Assembly: GCF_900239345.1 (NCBI RefSeq)
Contig: NZ_OESZ01000044.1
Location: 148,257-212,256 of the forward strand
From: Tenacibaculum dicentrarchi
Lineage (GTDB): Bacteria; Bacteroidota; Bacteroidia; Flavobacteriales; Flavobacteriaceae
DNA: 64,000 nt
Reading direction: 5' to 3'
Of the stretch, positions 62,001-64,000 are shown one piece after another. The translations under genes and the position numbers were made by a program. Position 1 is the first letter of the stretch; each line of letters begins with the position of its first letter. The notes beneath the pieces were generated by a model that was not told the origin of the DNA, ran no database searches, and was given only the letters and a program-made list of their open reading frames with translations.

Positions 62001-64000
62001 TTTTACTTCTGATAATATAATTACACTATCAGGAACACCAACGGTTAGTGGAGTATTTAATTATACAATTCCATTAACAGGAGGTTGTGGTACTCTTGTT
62101 AATGCTACAGGGAAAATTACAGTAACAGCAGATATGACTGTTACAACTGTACCACAAACAGTAACAACTATAAATACGGCACTTACAAATATAACTCACA
62201 CAACTACCTTGGCTACAGGAATCTCAAATGATGGTATTTCAGGAGCTAATGGATTACCACAAGGAGTAAACGCTAGTTTTTTATCGGATAAAATAACAAT
62301 TAGTGGTACCCCAACAGTTTCAGGAACGTTTAATTATGAAATAGACTTAACGGGGTCATGTAAGCCTTTAAAAGCAACAGGAACGATAATTGTTAAGAAT
62401 GCTTTATTAGCAGATGACGATACATTAGGAACTGCTTCAACGCCATTATCATCAGGAACAACAGATGTTTCAGCGGGTGAAGTTTTAACAGGTGATACTT
62501 TAAACGGCGTTCAAGTAACGACAGCAACTACAGATGTAACGCCAATAACGACAGGAAATATTTTAATAGATGCCGATGGAAATGTAACTATTGCAGCAAA
62601 TACGCCAACAGGAAGTTATGATGTAGAATATGAAATTTGTGAAAGTGGAGCAAATCCAGACAACTGTACAAAAGCTACGGTAACGGTTTTTGTAGTTGGA
62701 GAATTAGTAGCAAATATTGATGATTTTACAGGAACTGCTTTAACCATCGGAGATGATAGTCCATCAGTAATTGCTGATGATACTTTAGATGGCGTAGCTG
62801 TTGTAATTGGAACAAATCCAGGTCAAGTAACATTAAACGGAACAACAGTTCCAAGTGAAGTAACTTTAAATGCTGATGGAACGATAACTGTAAATGCAGG
62901 CTCTCCTTCAGGAACTTACGAAGTTACTTATGAAATCTGTGAGAATGGAGCAAATCCAGCAAATTGTAAGAGTAATACAGCGACAGTTTTAGTAGAAAAT
63001 CCATTAGTAGCAAATATTGATGATTTCACAGGAACCGCTTTAACCATCGGAGATGATAGTCCATCAGTAATTGCTGATGATACTTTAGATGGCGTAGCTG
63101 TTGTAATTGGAACAAATCCAGGTCAAGTAACATTAAACGGAACAACAGTTCCAAGTGAAGTAACTTTAAATGCTGATGGAACGATAACTGTAAATGCAGG
63201 CTCTCCTTCAGGAACTTACGAAGTTACTTATGAAATCTGTGAGAATGGAGCAAATCCAGCAAATTGTAAGAGCAATACAGCGACAGTTTTAGTAGAAAAT
63301 CCATTAGTAGCAAATATTGATGATTTCACAGGAACTGCTTTAACCATCGGAGATGATAGTCCATCAGTAATTGCTGATGATACTTTAGATGGCGTAGCTG
63401 TTGTAATTGGAACAAATCCAGGTCAAGTAACATTAAACGGAACAACAGTTCCAAGTGAAGTAACTTTGAATGCTGATGGAACGATAACTGTAAACGCAGG
63501 CTCTCCTTCAGGAACTTACGAAGTTACTTATGAAATCTGTGAGAATGGAGCAACTCCAGCAAATTGTAAGAGTAATACAGCGACAGTTTTAGTAGAAAAT
63601 CCATTAGTAGCAAATATTGATGATTTTACAGGAACTGCTTTAACCATCGGAGATGATAGTCCATCAGTAATTGCTGATGATACTTTAGATGGCGTAGCTG
63701 TTGTAATTGGAACAAATTCAGGTCAAGTAACTTTAAACGGAACAACAGTTCCAAGTGAAGTAACTTTAAATGCTGATGGAACGATAACTGTAAACGCAGG
63801 GTCTCCTTCAGGAACTTACGAAGTTACTTATGAAATCTGTGAGAATGGAGCAAATCCAGCAAATTGTAAGAGTAATACAGCGACAGTTTTAGTAGAAAAT
63901 CCATTAGTAGCAAATATTGATGATTTTACAGGAACTGCTTTAACCATCGGAGATGATAGTCCATCAGTAATTGCTGATGATACTTTAGATGGCGTAGCTG
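59077..64000 (+). CDS. Giant secreted repeat adhesin, 3' end outside window
   Basis: The ATG at 59077 opens a frame with no stop to the window end (1641 codons). The signal peptide (MKKSYLKLLANTFCLAFFLF, residues 1-27) ends at VNSQ. Parts in order: a beta-rich N-terminal region (28-370), a domain with GNIDLFTALDGSQDAGGTW (375-393), CAGDTINLNG (556-565), a P-domain-like region (about 580-730), two domains with NITHTTTGATGIG-like sequence and GTPTVSGTFNY (950-1105), one divergent repeat (1109-1208), then 100-residue repeats at exactly 300 bp, each with two Cys in YEICENGANPANC. Such proteins in Flavobacteriia are surface adhesins or gliding proteins using T9SS; the C-terminus is not visible. 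Confidence 0.87.
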   Translation, partial: MKKSYLKLLANTFCLAFFLFPIIVNSQVVSTWGNLSGSIPENNFSTSSYSSIADGTSLVKVDVTRTNSSTVGGPINAVPPSLTLTNSFNNARATVGISGNTYTYIFSEPVFIKISSEEHSEFFRNENIKISSTTAGAQFSGSFVNGQVGHSIENNNTSSVHFISDGSATAVGTHWLVESNIAVTSISVEYYVTNETEAVSSEPFTLNLAPTPFIRLDSANITGAGGIDLNSSACSTGSEILDNTNTGAISILNAPFGIESMTVTLTNSQNIGDEELTMKGAFLGLIVLGNNTTSLTFKNDGTAPNSSFRNSLDDIFYKNNAAVPNTTVNRILEVQLTDINGVVSNIAKTTFPVFVGPVPGETNGPIFVLEGSGNIDLFTALDGSQDAGGTWVDVDSTGALSGSTVDESLLPLGGTIFRYEVSGISPCNKATVTVVIIKISNNEIGLTSSTSCGELLTEYTNPLYSSNSDDPIFLFTSGSGELTSPLGAAGTIYDWYKFNPASNSYDTYALNSTATQTGLIDGGYLVVRNDGGTVVEGRAWVWNTSLSLNIGADETVCAGDTINLNGVGSVTNPKYTYYDPRPRPLILTPTTEITVTFDATHTYISDLAFYLIPPGGDPRPITGGGDAIILVPNVDNSCNSGDNVSGLTFTNDPGAGTFTMCSSPKPTTLSGIFNSYYENRDSSNAPTFIDWSTLNSEDARKGGWAVQIYDCVGQDVGRLKGAVIKFDDGLGNVVTHSSGSIDVEIKDNSCTASTASIYVVPFVPPVLNINSVVSLVDGIGLNGALGGYQWSYSTVGDTGPWAPFENETLSPSRIFNEDTWIRLQADNGVRCVTEVIKKITAVAKPKAGVGSDSYVCVGDASVNLSSLLTGQDAAGVWSVSAGSPNNPAADFNASTATYNPTARGVYQFDYTVTATTPCVNDTSTVTVFVSGNSVTAASNTPTLCINELLTDITHQTTGATGIGVAQNLPTGITAVFTSDNIITLSGTPTVSGVFNYTIPLTGGCGTLVNATGKITVTADMTVTTVPQTVTTINTALTNITHTTTLATGISNDGISGANGLPQGVNASFLSDKITISGTPTVSGTFNYEIDLTGSCKPLKATGTIIVKNALLADDDTLGTASTPLSSGTTDVSAGEVLTGDTLNGVQVTTATTDVTPITTGNILIDADGNVTIAANTPTGSYDVEYEICESGANPDNCTKATVTVFVVGELVANIDDFTGTALTIGDDSPSVIADDTLDGVAVVIGTNPGQVTLNGTTVPSEVTLNADGTITVNAGSPSGTYEVTYEICENGANPANCKSNTATVLVENPLVANIDDFTGTALTIGDDSPSVIADDTLDGVAVVIGTNPGQVTLNGTTVPSEVTLNADGTITVNAGSPSGTYEVTYEICENGANPANCKSNTATVLVENPLVANIDDFTGTALTIGDDSPSVIADDTLDGVAVVIGTNPGQVTLNGTTVPSEVTLNADGTITVNAGSPSGTYEVTYEICENGATPANCKSNTATVLVENPLVANIDDFTGTALTIGDDSPSVIADDTLDGVAVVIGTNSGQVTLNGTTVPSEVTLNADGTITVNAGSPSGTYEVTYEICENGANPANCKSNTATVLVENPLVANIDDFTGTALTIGDDSPSVIADDTLDGVA
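62701..64000 (+). repeat. Tandem array of 300-bp repeats within the adhesin gene
   Basis: Units begin at 62701, 63001, 63301, 63601 and 63901 (last one cut by the window). Neighbouring units differ at only about 5-6 of 300 bases, mostly at synonymous positions. The period is an exact multiple of three, so copy-number change keeps the frame. A more diverged unit precedes the array at 62401. Confidence 0.95.

Noticed and set aside
62701..64000. CRISPR-like array
   Set aside because: The units are 300 bp with no separate spacer, lie in frame inside a long coding sequence and encode a 100-residue domain.

Overview
The window is a chromosomal segment of a marine-type member of the Flavobacteriaceae (Bacteroidota), close in style to Tenacibaculum or Polaribacter; the genus is inference. 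The signs are strongly AT-rich DNA, Bacteroidota -7 boxes (TAnnTTTG) upstream of several genes, a type B L31 protein, a DUF4834 protein, a type IX secretion (T9SS) sorting domain, CarboxypepD_reg/beta-barrel outer membrane proteins, a GH3-serine hydrolase fusion, and a giant repeat-containing surface protein. I see no rRNA, tRNA, CRISPR array, transposase or prophage. Most of the window is core chromosome.

Layout. 1-1505: end of birA, an SRPBCC protein and pyrE. 1893-3779: dnaK. 3933-6866: six small accessory genes of mostly unknown function, ending with a lone AAA+ ATPase. 7141-11555: a DEDDh exonuclease, a conserved small protein and the GH3-serine hydrolase fusion. 11591-16903 (minus strand): DUF4159 protein, a membrane-bound AraC-type regulator, rsmE, a GNAT-like protein and an outer-membrane protein with a Lys/Glu-rich tail. 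17042-25411: a surface-glycan operon (DUF4834, YfhO-like protein, methyltransferase, two glycosyltransferases, UDP-GlcNAc 2-epimerase, flippase) in which three consecutive genes use TTG starts. 25629-30179 (minus): transglutaminase-like protein, CarboxypepD_reg protein, metzincin lipoprotein and htpG. 30358-35740: fabH, an outer-membrane barrel receptor, a CoA-binding protein, RNase Z and a T9SS-tail mini-protein. 35776-37625: a small protein, pyrB and pyrR.

37797-42205: SulP transporter, then the divergent oxyR/dps pair and a TerC protein. 42454-45811: a PhoX-like lipoprotein with a collagen-like stalk plus a di-heme peroxidase. 45815-47514: TSUP exporter and AraC regulator. 48245-49617: Crp/Fnr regulator and acyl-lipid desaturase. 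49686-53886: manC, SprT-like protease, small membrane protein, SDR and a lipoprotein. 54235-58463: glutamine cyclotransferase, rpmE2, an FMN glutamate-synthase-like protein and an rlmG-like methyltransferase. 59077 to the window end: the first 1641 codons of a giant secreted adhesin whose last part is a tandem array of 300-bp, almost identical repeats.

Most notable signals: (1) dnaK and htpG share an unusual promoter architecture, paired TGTCA boxes followed by GG-N10-GA with the sigma-54 -24/-12 spacing, which suggests a common heat-shock control; (2) an 85-bp dispersed element occurs three times, and in one copy the hairpin sequence differs on both arms so that pairing is kept; (3) the adhesin repeats are at least 98 percent identical, mostly with synonymous differences; (4) two genes, a small secreted protein and the SprT-like protease, have coding sequence running upstream of any ATG/GTG/TTG; (5) pyrE and a GNAT gene have -7 boxes only four bases before ATG, predicting leaderless mRNAs. 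I did not find a clear new defence or mobile system.
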